Below are positions 22,378 through 32,108 of a stretch of 64,000 nt of DNA, one piece after another. The DNA is taken from the NCBI RefSeq assembly GCF_910592395.1, contig NC_088317.1, positions 7,504,001-7,568,000 on the forward strand, read 5' to 3'. The translations under genes and the position numbers were made by a program. Within the stretch, counting starts at the first letter, position 1. Every line of letters starts with the position of its first letter. This DNA comes from Lineus longissimus. Its lineage: Eukaryota > Nemertea > Pilidiophora > Heteronemertea > Lineidae. Under the pieces are notes generated by a model. It saw only the letters and a list, made by a program, of their open reading frames with translations. It made no database searches and had not been told where the DNA came from.

Positions 22378-22384
22378 TTAAATG
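22375..22384. promoter_or_regulatory. Bidirectional start palindrome CATTTAAATG
   Basis: A perfect 10-bp palindrome contains both start codons (ATPase minus, integrase plus) and gives TAAATG on each strand. The same palindrome serves the same gene pair at 26818-26827 and, in the diverged Polinton A, at 57885-57894. Confidence 0.7.
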
Positions 22385-23533
22385 GATGTAAAGGATGACA
22401 CACAGCAGTATCTAAGGGATTTGTACTACAACCCCGAGAGTCCCGTGGCTTACAGTTCTTTGAGTAAAATCTGGAAACAGGTCAAGGAAGATATGACTTC
22501 GTCACGAGAGCAGAGCTCAGGAAAACTTATTAAACAAAAAGAAGTGAAAGAATTTCTAGAAACACTACCAACTCACCAACTACACAAACCGGCCATTAAG
22601 AAATTCACCTTCAGGAAGACAATGGTATCGTACATCGATCAACAGTGGCAAGCTGATCTGGTTGACATGCAGAAATTCGAGAGTAAGAATCGAGCTATGC
22701 TGTCAGGACAAGGTCCGAATAAGGGTTTCAGATTCATTTTAACAGTCATAGATCTATTTAGTCGTTTTTCTTGGGCTCTAGCAGTTAAGAGTAAGAGGGG
22801 AGAAGAAATCAGAGATGCATTTAAAGTGATATTTGAGGAAGCAAAACCAACGAAAATCCAGTTTGATGACGGTAAAGAATTTTACAACAAACACTTCAAG
22901 GAACTCTTAACAGAAAATGACATAGAATGGTTCTCCACAAAATCTGATAAGAAGGCAGCAGTAGTAGAGAGATTCAATAGAACCCTTAAAGAAAAAATGT
23001 GGCGTTATTTCACCGCTAAGGAGACTGACAAGTGGATTGACGTTCTGGATGACCTGGTCAGCGGCTACAATAACACATTTCACTCATCAATAGGTATGAA
23101 ACCTGTAGACGCCAGAAAGATGGAAAACGAAGGAACAGTGTGGTACAATCTTTACGGTCTTCACCTCAAAGAGACATTTGGTAATCCAAAGTACAAAGTA
23201 GGTGACAGTGTAAGAATTTCAAAGTACAAGTCCATTTTCGGTAAAGGTTACATGCCCAACTACACTGAGGAGGTGTTCCAAATCAAACAGATCATCTTTA
23301 CTCACCCTATCGTCTACAAGCTTGAGGATTACCACAAAGAAGAAATTCAAGGATATTTCTATGAAGAGGAATTGAGCTATGTTCCTAATCCTGACCAGCT
23401 AGAGTACAAGATCGAGAAAATCCTAAGGTACAAGACCAGTAAAGGCAAGAAATACGGATTAGTGAAGTGGAAGGGTTACAGTGATAAGTTCAATGAATGG
23501 TTACCAGTTTCTGATATCAAATCATTGAAATGA
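22382..23533 (+). CDS. Retroviral-type integrase with chromodomain, left-arm copy
   Basis: 383 codons. The rve core has catalytic residues in WQADLVDMQ (D), IQFDDGKEF (D) and VVERFNRTLKE (E). The C-terminus (residues ~335-380) is a chromodomain: EYKIEKILRYK ... YGLVKWKGYSDKFNEW. It would insert the linear DNA and make the 6-bp duplication; the chromodomain may steer it to modified histones. A twin-hairpin unit at 22690-22718 adds residues RAMLSGQGP in frame; the Polinton A integrase lacks them. Intact. Confidence 0.95.
   Translation: MDVKDDTQQYLRDLYYNPESPVAYSSLSKIWKQVKEDMTSSREQSSGKLIKQKEVKEFLETLPTHQLHKPAIKKFTFRKTMVSYIDQQWQADLVDMQKFESKNRAMLSGQGPNKGFRFILTVIDLFSRFSWALAVKSKRGEEIRDAFKVIFEEAKPTKIQFDDGKEFYNKHFKELLTENDIEWFSTKSDKKAAVVERFNRTLKEKMWRYFTAKETDKWIDVLDDLVSGYNNTFHSSIGMKPVDARKMENEGTVWYNLYGLHLKETFGNPKYKVGDSVRISKYKSIFGKGYMPNYTEEVFQIKQIIFTHPIVYKLEDYHKEEIQGYFYEEELSYVPNPDQLEYKIEKILRYKTSKGKKYGLVKWKGYSDKFNEWLPVSDIKSLK
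22690..22718. repeat. Twin-hairpin mini-repeat inside the integrase gene
   Basis: Hairpin 1 is GAGCtatGCTg (last pair broken) and hairpin 2 is GGACaagGTCC. It adds codons in frame between the first Asp motif and the next strand, at a site where the Polinton A gene has only a short link. The mirrored copy is at 26484-26512. Confidence 0.85.
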
Positions 23534-23622
23534 AATAAAGTCTCTAAAGTGACTTAAGTCACAAGAACAAGTTCGAAAAACGTAATTTAAAAAAAAAAAT
23601 GTCCTACTAAATAAAGAAAGAA

Positions 23623-24312
23623 ATGGAGGGAGCAATATTTGATAATCAAAATGGTATGATGAATCATGATAATATGATGAATCAAAATGGTATGATGAAT
23701 CAGAATATTCAGAAGTTTTTGTATTATTTGCATCAAAATAATATGTTAAATCAAAATATGATAAATCAGTTTATCTTAAATCAGATTATGTTAAATCAAA
23801 ACATGGAAAATCAAAACATGGAAAATCAGAATATGATAAATCAGAATAATATGATGAATCAAAACATGGAAAATCAACCTACAATTTATTGTGTTAAGTG
23901 CTGTGAAAAGAAACCTGAAATTAATTTTGAAAAGAACAGGCGTAATAAACTACTTGATTACTGTAAAGAATGTGGTTCAAGTAAAATCAAGGGATGTAAT
24001 AAATGTTATGAAATTAAATTACTAAGTGATGGTGAATTTGGTAAAAACGGAAATAGAGGTAACTGCAGATCATGTTTTAATTCATATTACAAAAAGGATT
24101 ACCTTGACCAAAATGGTAATAGAGACAGACACAAAATTAGAGTTGGTCTAAACCGCATTTCTAAGGGAGAGTGTAACGGTAATTCCTCATTTAATCTAGG
24201 ATGTACAGACAGTTTCATCCATCAGTGGTTAGAGTACCAGAGGAGTCTATCTCCAATAGGACAAAGTCCCGAGAACAGAGTTCGAATAGAAGAAGAAGAG
24301 TTGGATCATGTC
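23623..24312 (+). pseudogene. Zinc-ribbon/HNH nuclease gene, 3'-truncated at the palindrome centre
   Basis: Starts with ~80 residues of Asn/Met-rich low-complexity sequence (repeats of NQNM), then several CxxC pairs (YCVKCCEKK, CKECGSSKIKGCNKC, CRSCFNSYYKK) and the start of the HNH block (EELDHV). The palindrome junction cuts the gene there, and the frame ends in unrelated antisense integrase codons at 24351. Polinton A holds the longer version (54899-55788) with ELDHVLPIKEF and the downstream Asn. A nuclease role in replication or resolution is likely. A twin hairpin lies at 24258-24285 (GAACagaGTTC and GGACaaaGTCC). Confidence 0.75.
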
Positions 24313-24889
24313 TCGATCTTGTACTCTAGCTGGTCAGGATTAGGAACATAGCTCAATTCCTCTTCATAGAAATATCCTTGAATTTCTTCTTTGTGGTAAT
24401 CCTCAAGCTTGTAGACGATAGGGTGAGTAAAGATGATCTGTTTGATTTGGAACACCTCCTCAGTGTAGTTGGGCACCTCAAAGAGACATTTGGTAATCCA
24501 AAGTACAAAGTAGGTGACAGTGTAAGAATTTCAAAGTACAAGTCCATTTTCGGTAAAGGTTACATGCCCAACTACACTGAGGAGGTGTTCCAAATCAAAC
24601 AGTTTGATTTGGAACACCTCCTCAGTGTAGTTGGGCACCTCAAAGAGACATTTGGTAATCCAAAGTACAAAGTAGGTGACAGTGTAAGAATTTCAAAGTA
24701 CAAGTCCATTTTCGGTAAAGGTTACATGCCCAACTACACTGAGGAGGTGTTCCAAATCAAACAGATCATCTTTACTCACCCTATCGTCTACAAGCTTGAG
24801 GATTACCACAAAGAAGAAATTCAAGGATATTTCTATGAAGAGGAATTGAGCTATGTTCCTAATCCTGACCAGCTAGAGTACAAGATCGA
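24313..24889. repeat. Centre of the Polinton B palindrome, scrambled integrase 3' fragments
   Basis: The dyad is at base 24601 (CAAATCAAAC-A-GTTTGATTTG). From the HNH break inward, each half carries a ~250-bp piece of the integrase 3' region in the orientation opposite to that arm's own integrase. At the dyad itself there is a ~38-bp flipped piece. The fused frames (24378-24896 and its mirror) are by-products. The pattern fits template switching during DNA synthesis. Confidence 0.9.
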
Positions 24890-25579
24890 GACATGATCCA
24901 ACTCTTCTTCTTCTATTCGAACTCTGTTCTCGGGACTTTGTCCTATTGGAGATAGACTCCTCTGGTACTCTAACCACTGATGGATGAAACTGTCTGTACA
25001 TCCTAGATTAAATGAGGAATTACCGTTACACTCTCCCTTAGAAATGCGGTTTAGACCAACTCTAATTTTGTGTCTGTCTCTATTACCATTTTGGTCAAGG
25101 TAATCCTTTTTGTAATATGAATTAAAACATGATCTGCAGTTACCTCTATTTCCGTTTTTACCAAATTCACCATCACTTAGTAATTTAATTTCATAACATT
25201 TATTACATCCCTTGATTTTACTTGAACCACATTCTTTACAGTAATCAAGTAGTTTATTACGCCTGTTCTTTTCAAAATTAATTTCAGGTTTCTTTTCACA
25301 GCACTTAACACAATAAATTGTAGGTTGATTTTCCATGTTTTGATTCATCATATTATTCTGATTTATCATATTCTGATTTTCCATGTTTTGATTTTCCATG
25401 TTTTGATTTAACATAATCTGATTTAAGATAAACTGATTTATCATATTTTGATTTAACATATTATTTTGATGCAAATAATACAAAAACTTCTGAATATTCT
25501 GATTCATCATACCATTTTGATTCATCATATTATCATGATTCATCATACCATTTTGATTATCAAATATTGCTCCCTCCAT
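24890..25579 (-). pseudogene. Zinc-ribbon/HNH nuclease gene, right-arm copy, truncated
   Basis: Mirror of 23623-24312: the same Asn/Met-rich leader, zinc pairs and loss of the HNH catalytic part at the palindrome junction. No difference was seen in the encoded part. Confidence 0.75.
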
Positions 25580-25668
25580 TTCTTTCTTTATTTAGTAGGA
25601 CATTTTTTTTTTTAAATTACGTTTTTCGAACTTGTTCTTGTGACTTAAGTCACTTTAGAGACTTTATT

Positions 25669-26820
25669 TCATTTCAATGATTTGATATCAGAAACTGGTA
25701 ACCATTCATTGAACTTATCACTGTAACCCTTCCACTTCACTAATCCGTATTTCTTGCCTTTACTGGTCTTGTACCTTAGGATTTTCTCGATCTTGTACTC
25801 TAGCTGGTCAGGATTAGGAACATAGCTCAATTCCTCTTCATAGAAATATCCTTGAATTTCTTCTTTGTGGTAATCCTCAAGCTTGTAGACGATAGGGTGA
25901 GTAAAGATGATCTGTTTGATTTGGAACACCTCCTCAGTGTAGTTGGGCATGTAACCTTTACCGAAAATGGACTTGTACTTTGAAATTCTTACACTGTCAC
26001 CTACTTTGTACTTTGGATTACCAAATGTCTCTTTGAGGTGAAGACCGTAAAGATTGTACCACACTGTTCCTTCGTTTTCCATCTTTCTGGCGTCTACAGG
26101 TTTCATACCTATTGATGAGTGAAATGTGTTATTGTAGCCGCTGACCAGGTCATCCAGAACGTCAATCCACTTGTCAGTCTCCTTAGCGGTGAAATAACGC
26201 CACATTTTTTCTTTAAGGGTTCTATTGAATCTCTCTACTACTGCTGCCTTCTTATCAGATTTTGTGGAGAACCATTCTATGTCATTTTCTGTTAAGAGTT
26301 CCTTGAAGTGTTTGTTGTAAAATTCTTTACCGTCATCAAACTGGATTTTCGTTGGTTTTGCTTCCTCAAATATCACTTTAAATGCATCTCTGATTTCTTC
26401 TCCCCTCTTACTCTTAACTGCTAGAGCCCAAGAAAAACGACTAAATAGATCTATGACTGTTAAAATGAATCTGAAACCCTTATTCGGACCTTGTCCTGAC
26501 AGCATAGCTCGATTCTTACTCTCGAATTTCTGCATGTCAACCAGATCAGCTTGCCACTGTTGATCGATGTACGATACCATTGTCTTCCTGAAGGTGAATT
26601 TCTTAATGGCCGGTTTGTGTAGTTGGTGAGTTGGTAGTGTTTCTAGAAATTCTTTCACTTCTTTTTGTTTAATAAGTTTTCCTGAGCTCTGCTCTCGTGA
26701 CGAAGTCATATCTTCCTTGACCTGTTTCCAGATTTTACTCAAAGAACTGTAAGCCACGGGACTCTCGGGGTTGTAGTACAAATCCCTTAGATACTGCTGT
26801 GTGTCATCCTTTACATCCAT
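25669..26820 (-). CDS. Chromodomain integrase, right-arm copy
   Basis: Identical 383-aa product to 22382-23533, with the DDE core and C-terminal chromodomain intact, and the in-frame twin hairpin at 26484-26512. Divergent from the ATPase at 26825. Confidence 0.95.
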   Translation of the reverse strand: MDVKDDTQQYLRDLYYNPESPVAYSSLSKIWKQVKEDMTSSREQSSGKLIKQKEVKEFLETLPTHQLHKPAIKKFTFRKTMVSYIDQQWQADLVDMQKFESKNRAMLSGQGPNKGFRFILTVIDLFSRFSWALAVKSKRGEEIRDAFKVIFEEAKPTKIQFDDGKEFYNKHFKELLTENDIEWFSTKSDKKAAVVERFNRTLKEKMWRYFTAKETDKWIDVLDDLVSGYNNTFHSSIGMKPVDARKMENEGTVWYNLYGLHLKETFGNPKYKVGDSVRISKYKSIFGKGYMPNYTEEVFQIKQIIFTHPIVYKLEDYHKEEIQGYFYEEELSYVPNPDQLEYKIEKILRYKTSKGKKYGLVKWKGYSDKFNEWLPVSDIKSLK

Positions 26821-26824
26821 TTAA

Positions 26825-27445
26825 ATGAGTGAAGTATTTATTTACGAGCCACACAATATGTTAATTTCTGGTGTTACCAATTGTGGTAAGACATATTTTG
26901 CCCTTGACCTCTTAGAAAAGGAGTATCGGCACAAGTTCCAGAACATAGTCATTTTCTGTCCAACGTATTTCAACAATAAGACATATGAAAGGAAATGGAT
27001 TTACCAAGACAAGAACGTCTACATAGTTAATCCCGAAGCTGTGGCCAGTAATTTGGACCTTGTGCTTCAGTTTGCTACTCTGACCTTTGCTGGTTCTAAC
27101 ACATTATTCCTCATTGATGACTGTGCTAATTTGAGAGACACAAAAAAGAAGGTGTCCGAGTTATGTAATCTTGCCTTTTCCGGCAGGCACTACAATCTCA
27201 CTGTTTGGTTACTAGTTCAGAAGTACAATTCAGTTGTTAAGGACTACAGAGAGAACATAAGAATTTTAGTCCTGTTCTTTAACAAGGATGAATCAGCCAT
27301 GAAAGATGCCTTAGAAGAAAACAGTGTTATTCCTAAGGAGAAAAGACAGTACTACATAGAAGAACTTAAGATGAAAAAAGGATCAAAACTGATCATTAGA
27401 CTACAACATCCATTTGGATTTACTCTTTCCCATCAAAAATCTTAG
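26825..27445 (+). CDS. A32-like packaging ATPase, right-arm copy
   Basis: Identical 206-aa product to the left-arm gene, with Walker A GVTNCGKT and Walker B LFLIDDC intact. The start lies in the CATTTAAATG palindrome shared with the integrase. Confidence 0.92.
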   Translation: MSEVFIYEPHNMLISGVTNCGKTYFALDLLEKEYRHKFQNIVIFCPTYFNNKTYERKWIYQDKNVYIVNPEAVASNLDLVLQFATLTFAGSNTLFLIDDCANLRDTKKKVSELCNLAFSGRHYNLTVWLLVQKYNSVVKDYRENIRILVLFFNKDESAMKDALEENSVIPKEKRQYYIEELKMKKGSKLIIRLQHPFGFTLSHQKS

Positions 27446-27479
27446 TCCCGCTTCTGATCATCAGGACTGTGTCCGATCA

Positions 27480-27938
27480 TCAGGACTGTGTCCGATCAGT
27501 GGTCTTAGTCTTTCTAACCCTAGTAAAATAATAAATTATTAACCCTAAACCACTAAGTACTAGGATAATCCATAGGTACTCGTATTTCTTCATTTCATCA
27601 CTAGGTTGGTAGTAATCACTTAATTGTGGTCGCTGAGGTAGTACAATAGTTCTTTCTGGATGTAAATGATTGTAAACATTAAGTGCTGAATCAGTATTGT
27701 TAAAATCAATAGAAGCGTCTCTTTCTCTCTTTAATTCAAGATTAACAAAGTCAATAGTACTCTTTCTATGCTCCTCCCATTCTGTGGAGGCCTTCTGTAA
27801 TTGCTCCTGAGCCAAATCATGTCTTTTCACTTCATCTTCATAACCGTTTTTGTCTAGTGACTTGAAAAGGTAACCGGATCCAGTGAATGCTAATCCATTG
27901 ATTATTGCAGATCCAAATAACATACCAATGCCAGCCAT
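27480..27938 (-). CDS. 152-aa membrane protein, right-arm copy
   Basis: Same product as 21264-21722, including both hydrophobic segments. The intergenic sequence before its ATG differs slightly from the left arm (AATTTCAACGAATTTTAATTTC here). Confidence 0.75.
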   Translation of the reverse strand: MAGIGMLFGSAIINGLAFTGSGYLFKSLDKNGYEDEVKRHDLAQEQLQKASTEWEEHRKSTIDFVNLELKRERDASIDFNNTDSALNVYNHLHPERTIVLPQRPQLSDYYQPSDEMKKYEYLWIILVLSGLGLIIYYFTRVRKTKTTDRTQS

Positions 27939-27960
27939 TTAATTTCAACGAATTTTAATT

Positions 27961-28736
27961 TCAATGATGTGTCGGACTTTGTCCTGAGAGCATAGCTCGA
28001 GTTAATACCAATTGGTACTGTACATTATGACCATTAAGATCGATGATGTCACCTTTTTCATCAGTTAAGCAAATATTCAGCTTATTGAATCTTGGTTTAC
28101 AGGGAATTGCTATTGGTTTCTCAAATGTGTATGCTATTAAATCCCCAAAATTAGCTTCCTTTATTGGTCTTGTGGTTAGCACATCAGATGCTTCACCATT
28201 ACTTAATACACTATTAGATTCGATTATGTCACAGTGAAAAACAAAATGGTTAATTGGTCTAAATTGATGGGTTTCTCGCTTACAACATCATCCTTACTTT
28301 TATTGTCTAAAGGGTAAGGCCATTCTGATTTCATGCCAAATAATTCATTACTTTTACCAAGAAAATAGATCTGATAATGCGCCTCATTTTTTCTCTTTAG
28401 GAAGTGTAAGATGGCCTTACCTGTTGGTTCTTCAAGGTCAAATCTGACAGCACCTCTACTCATACTATTTTCTTTCAACTTATCCGCAAATACTTTTGAA
28501 AAGCTCTGTAGGTCATAGAGACCATCTGGTAGCGTAATCTCTGCCACATCAAACCCCTTAACTTTGATTCGGTTATTCTCCCTGGCTGCACTTATGTTGT
28601 AGAATGTACAAGGTATTACTGCAAAAGTTAAAGTGATGCTACATGCATCCTGAATTTCAGTCTTGAGATTGACTGTTAAATCACTTGAACTCTGATCTGG
28701 ATAGTCACTTGAATCTATGTTCATTACAGTAACCAT
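27961..28736 (-). pseudogene. Penton candidate, right-arm copy
   Basis: Same N-terminal 170 codons (28736-28224) and C-terminal part (28182-27961) as the left arm, with the same one-base frameshift near 28262, so that lesion is older than the palindrome. The C-terminal twin hairpin (27972-28000) is complete here and encodes RAMLSGQSP, whereas the left arm lost its second hairpin. One residue differs from the left copy (K to A in the GKSILHF region). Confidence 0.7.
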
Positions 28737-28800
28737 TTAGTTAAGTAAATTTTCGTTTTCAAATTTACCTTTTATCAAATAAGTAAATTATTCCAGTTTA

Positions 28801-29037
28801 TTACTTCATAATATTTCTGGGTAGGATTCCTTGATCGTAAAGGTACTCTAATGTTCCATTACTAATAGCTACAGTTCCACCCAGTTTAAGAATTTCCTCT
28901 AGGTTGGCCTGACTTGGGGGACCAATATTGATTCTCAAGAACCTTTTCAGTAACATAGAGTAACCAATTGTTGTTGATGCCAACAGTAAACTTTGATACA
29001 GTGTATTTATGATATCTTTCTTTCCTGGTGTATCCAT
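28801..29037 (-). CDS. 78-aa conserved Polinton protein, right-arm copy
   Basis: Identical product to 20163-20399, with the hydrophobic segment near residues 12-28 and the PSQANLEEIL block. Sits between capsid and penton as in the left arm. Confidence 0.75.
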   Translation of the reverse strand: MDTPGKKDIINTLYQSLLLASTTIGYSMLLKRFLRINIGPPSQANLEEILKLGGTVAISNGTLEYLYDQGILPRNIMK

Positions 29038-29114
29038 TTAATTACTTAGAAAATCACTAGTAAAACTCATTATCTAGTATTCAGTATTTAATTTAGTGTT
29101 GTACGAACTTTGTT

Positions 29115-30371
29115 TCAGTGTTGGAGTGAAGCAATCTGAGAATTCTGAATGTTAACCTGGGCGTCAGAAACCACGAATATGTGCATTTTGTATGGTCCCT
29201 TTCCAGATTTCTTTGTAATAGATAATTGAATACCATATTTTGTGTTCTGGAGCTTCTTTCCTGATCCGTGTAGACGATTGTCTTCAGAAGTTCTCAGGTC
29301 CAACCATAAACCATAGTGATTAGAATCACCATAGTATTTCTCCATGGTCATGTTACAGTCATGAGTTTTCTTCAAATCTTCAGACATAAAATGTTTCTTG
29401 ATCTCCTCCCATTGATCCATCATTCTCATTCCTTCTTGGAACACCTGATTGGCAACACCCTCAATTGTGATCTGCACTTTACTTATGTTAGGGTTTTCAA
29501 ACTTCTCTGAATCTCTAGCTCCATCTACATAGTCAGACACAAATAGTAATAATAATCCTTTAATAGACATTCTTGGAAAGTTGATGTTCTCATTAATTAG
29601 TGTTTCATTAGCAATAACATTGACTGTCTTAAAATGGTCTACCCAATCATAAAATATTGAGAATCCAGAATTGTACTTGTTACTCAATTGACTAGCAATC
29701 ATTTCGTTGGTTACGGTGTCATATTCAAAACAAATATTCTCTAGTTTGTAGCCCATACTTGCTGTGGTTGCGGTAACTATGATCTCTTCCTTTGGTGCTA
29801 ATGTGATTTCAATGATAACATCTTCTTGAATTGGAAACTTGTAAAATGGAGCATGATTTTGGAATAGTTCAAAATCTAATGGTATTTTGTACTTCTTGTC
29901 AAACACTTTCTTTAATGTCTTTTCATTAGCTGTTTCTCCAGTGACATCAGCTTCAGCGACTCCTGATCTTAATTCTCTAAGATTTTTTGACTGAATACCC
30001 TGAAAAACTCTATCATTTCTTTCTTCTTCTGTTAACCACAGATCTTTAAATGTAGAATAATGACTGTATTCGTCAAGGTCAAATATCTGCTCTGTTCCCC
30101 ACTTAACCACCATCTTTGAAATCAGGTTTCTACCAAGATTATTTACAACACTATTTTTAGAATCACCAGAAATGGTTACATCAGCAGACAGATAAAGAGA
30201 TTTAGGTACAAAGAATGTATTCTCCCGCAATGCCGGTATTCTAACATACAGTGTTTCTTTGGGGTTAGCAGATGAGGGGTTATGAGTAATGATATGATGC
30301 TGCCTCTCAGCTTTCAAACCAAGTGGAATCTTATGTGCCCTTTCGGTATTTAATAAATATCCTGTTGCCAT
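29115..30371 (-). CDS. Major capsid protein candidate (double jelly-roll), intact copy
   Basis: 418 codons, uninterrupted. Visible features are an N-terminal ITHNPSSANPKETLYVRIP stretch, alternating hydrophobic strands throughout, a GLLLLFVSDY strand near residue 270, and a C-terminal FVVSDAQVNIQNSQ strand of the kind seen in Polinton capsid proteins. Length is within the family range. No signal peptide. It is the first gene inside the TIR. The left copy carries two frameshifts, so this is the only capsid gene in the window that could be expressed whole. Assignment is by pattern and position, not by a database search. Confidence 0.78.
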   Translation of the reverse strand: MATGYLLNTERAHKIPLGLKAERQHHIITHNPSSANPKETLYVRIPALRENTFFVPKSLYLSADVTISGDSKNSVVNNLGRNLISKMVVKWGTEQIFDLDEYSHYSTFKDLWLTEEERNDRVFQGIQSKNLRELRSGVAEADVTGETANEKTLKKVFDKKYKIPLDFELFQNHAPFYKFPIQEDVIIEITLAPKEEIIVTATTASMGYKLENICFEYDTVTNEMIASQLSNKYNSGFSIFYDWVDHFKTVNVIANETLINENINFPRMSIKGLLLLFVSDYVDGARDSEKFENPNISKVQITIEGVANQVFQEGMRMMDQWEEIKKHFMSEDLKKTHDCNMTMEKYYGDSNHYGLWLDLRTSEDNRLHGSGKKLQNTKYGIQLSITKKSGKGPYKMHIFVVSDAQVNIQNSQIASLQH

Positions 30372-30400
30372 TTTCTATTTATTTACTAGTAAAATTATGT

Positions 30401-30482
30401 ACATGCAGTGAACAGTGCCAACATCATATATCAGGTAAAATGCACGGAAACGAATGTACAGTGTACAATACTTATAATACTT
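30401..30482. mobile_element. 82-bp insertion present only in the right arm
   Basis: The left arm (about 18800) lacks this block. It is bordered by ACAT on both sides (30401-30404 and 30483-30486) and contains CAGTGAACAGTG and GTACAGTGTAC words. It must have arrived in this arm, or been lost from the other, after the arms were duplicated. Confidence 0.6.
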
Positions 30483-30486
30483 ACAT

Positions 30487-31022
30487 TTTCCAGGCAAAAT
30501 TAAGGCCTCTAAAATTCATGGAGCGTGGCTTTATGCCACATATGGTAATTGATAAACTATTCTTTATTGTAATATTGATCGGCTCTCATTAGCAATTCAG
30601 TCATGCGCATTTTGGTCCTTAACAACGATCCCTGAGAGGAGGATGGTTGCTATGCCTATGCAAACACATGTTCGATTGCGACATCTTTCATTGTAACATC
30701 TAACTAAACAAGCTTGACATAGGCCAGACTCGAACCCGGGTATTCTGTGTGGTAAGCATATGTTATCCCACTAGTCTATTGAACTTTCTATTTAGATCAA
30801 TAACATTTATGCCTATTTAAAAGTAACATCTGTTTAAGGTAATAAGAGCGCCTATTGATTATGCGCGTCACAGCTGTCATGTGATATCTCATTCAGTGTG
30901 GCACATGCATGGGAATAGGGTCAATTTCTCTGCTATTTTTTAACGGATATTTGCAAATGAGGTATCCTTGGAAAGCTATTGACGTGTACTTTCTGTTGGA
31001 ATACAGTAAGTCATGATTACAT
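30487..31022. other. Mirrored left leader of Polinton B
   Basis: Inverted copy of 18220-18800, including the tRNA-like B-box region (about 30715-30780). No gene is seen. Confidence 0.6.
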
Positions 31023-31233
31023 TAACCCATTGAGCTCTAGTATTCCCTCACTATTTCATTGACCATTTCATTGCAACGCTTCACTGGGAATCTCATGAAT
31101 GATAGAATATATGTATTGTGGTGGATGGTTCTTTGGGGGTTGTAGGCTAATTTGGGGCAAAAGACCTGTAATGTCTTTGGTCAAAAGGGCCTAAAACATA
31201 ACCTAGTTCCTACCACCGCAATACATATATTCT
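31023..31233. repeat. Internal third copy of the Polinton B TIR
   Basis: Inverted copy of 18009-18219, ending exactly at the terminal nucleotide CT (31232-31233). After it comes ATTAGCTCCTGG, the truncated right-end part. No AACCTT lies beside it, so it is not an independent insertion of the same event. It makes 18009-31233 look like a complete symmetric molecule with both ends. Confidence 0.93.
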
Positions 31234-32057
31234 ATTAGCTCCTGGACTTGAAACAGATACACTTGAAAAGGAAGTCATGAAAGTTTGCGAACGGTATTTG
31301 GAAAATGAATCTATCACAACTAAAGACACCATTACTCAATACACATTTCCATACTCTCGACATTTTAGTTTAAGTGAGTTTTGTGAGGTATGGCAAAAAT
31401 ACATAAAAGAAATTGGAATTAGCCACGTTAAGGTCAACTGTGATAACAATAATTACATAACCCTTGAACTTACAGAGGATAAAGAGTACCCTCTGAAAGT
31501 ATACAAGTTAGATAAAAATGAAAAAATCAAGATTGAGAGAAACACAGAAGGTTTTCAAATAAGAAAAACCATAAGAGAGGTGATAGAAAAACAGCTCACA
31601 GTGGTGAATGAGTGGTTTGGCTTTAAGCAAACTAAATTCACCAAGAAAGGAAAATACTACTCCACAAGACCACTCAACTTTTACAGGAAATATCTATTCC
31701 TGCAAGCTAATTTGGTTGACAAAGCTAAGACCCTCTACAACAATAAACCATCTAACATTTTCTGCATCATACCTGTAGAAGATGGTGACCAAATAAAAAT
31801 GCAGCGATACGAACCGAATTGTAAAAAAAACGATAAATAAGTGTACTAATCACATAAAATTCGAAATCACTGATGAGAATGGTAAGCTAGTTAATTTCAG
31901 AGGAACAGAGGTTTCTTTAGAGTTAAGAATCGAGCTATGCTCTCAGGACGAAGTCCGAATAGAGTTAAACTCTCAGGACAAAGTCCGAATAGAGTTAAAC
32001 TCTTGTGGTGAAGACAAGCACCTCGGACTCGAGCTCTGCTCTCAGGACGAAGTCTGA
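31234..32057 (+). pseudogene. Second penton-like protein, 5'-truncated and frameshifted
   Basis: The homologue of the Polinton A 294-aa protein (49050-49934). The first ~75 codons were removed at the TIR junction; the recognisable part begins near 31240. It keeps FPYSRHFSL, VNEWFGFKQTKF, KGKYYSTRPLNFYRK and NNKPSNIFCIIPVEDGDQ. A shift in an 8-A run near 31825 breaks the frame; the other frame continues through HIKFEITDENGKLVNFRGTE. Its tail is built from twin-hairpin repeats read in yet another register, with a stop at 32055-32057. Confidence 0.7.
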
Positions 32058-32095
32058 CTAGGACAAGGTCCCGAGAACACCTGATGAGAGTTCGA
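31930..32095. repeat. Cluster of twin-hairpin repeats
   Basis: At least four units or halves: GAGCtatGCTC+GGACgaaGTCC, GAGTtaaACTC+GGACaaaGTCC, GAGCtctGCTC+GGACgaaGTCt, and GGACaagGTCC alone. The GAGT/ACTC stem shows a paired change relative to GAGC/GCTC. They cover the 3' end of the penton-like gene and the intergenic space. Confidence 0.85.
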
Positions 32096-32108
32096 CCACC
32101 TGATGAGA

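Noticed and set aside
24378-24896. 172-codon frame with duplicated integrase segments
   Set aside because: By-product of the scrambled palindrome centre; no start or domain logic.
18009-31233. Palindrome as a certain biological structure
   Set aside because: Not rejected outright, but an assembly artefact cannot be excluded from one sequence. The arm-specific differences argue against simple duplication by software.
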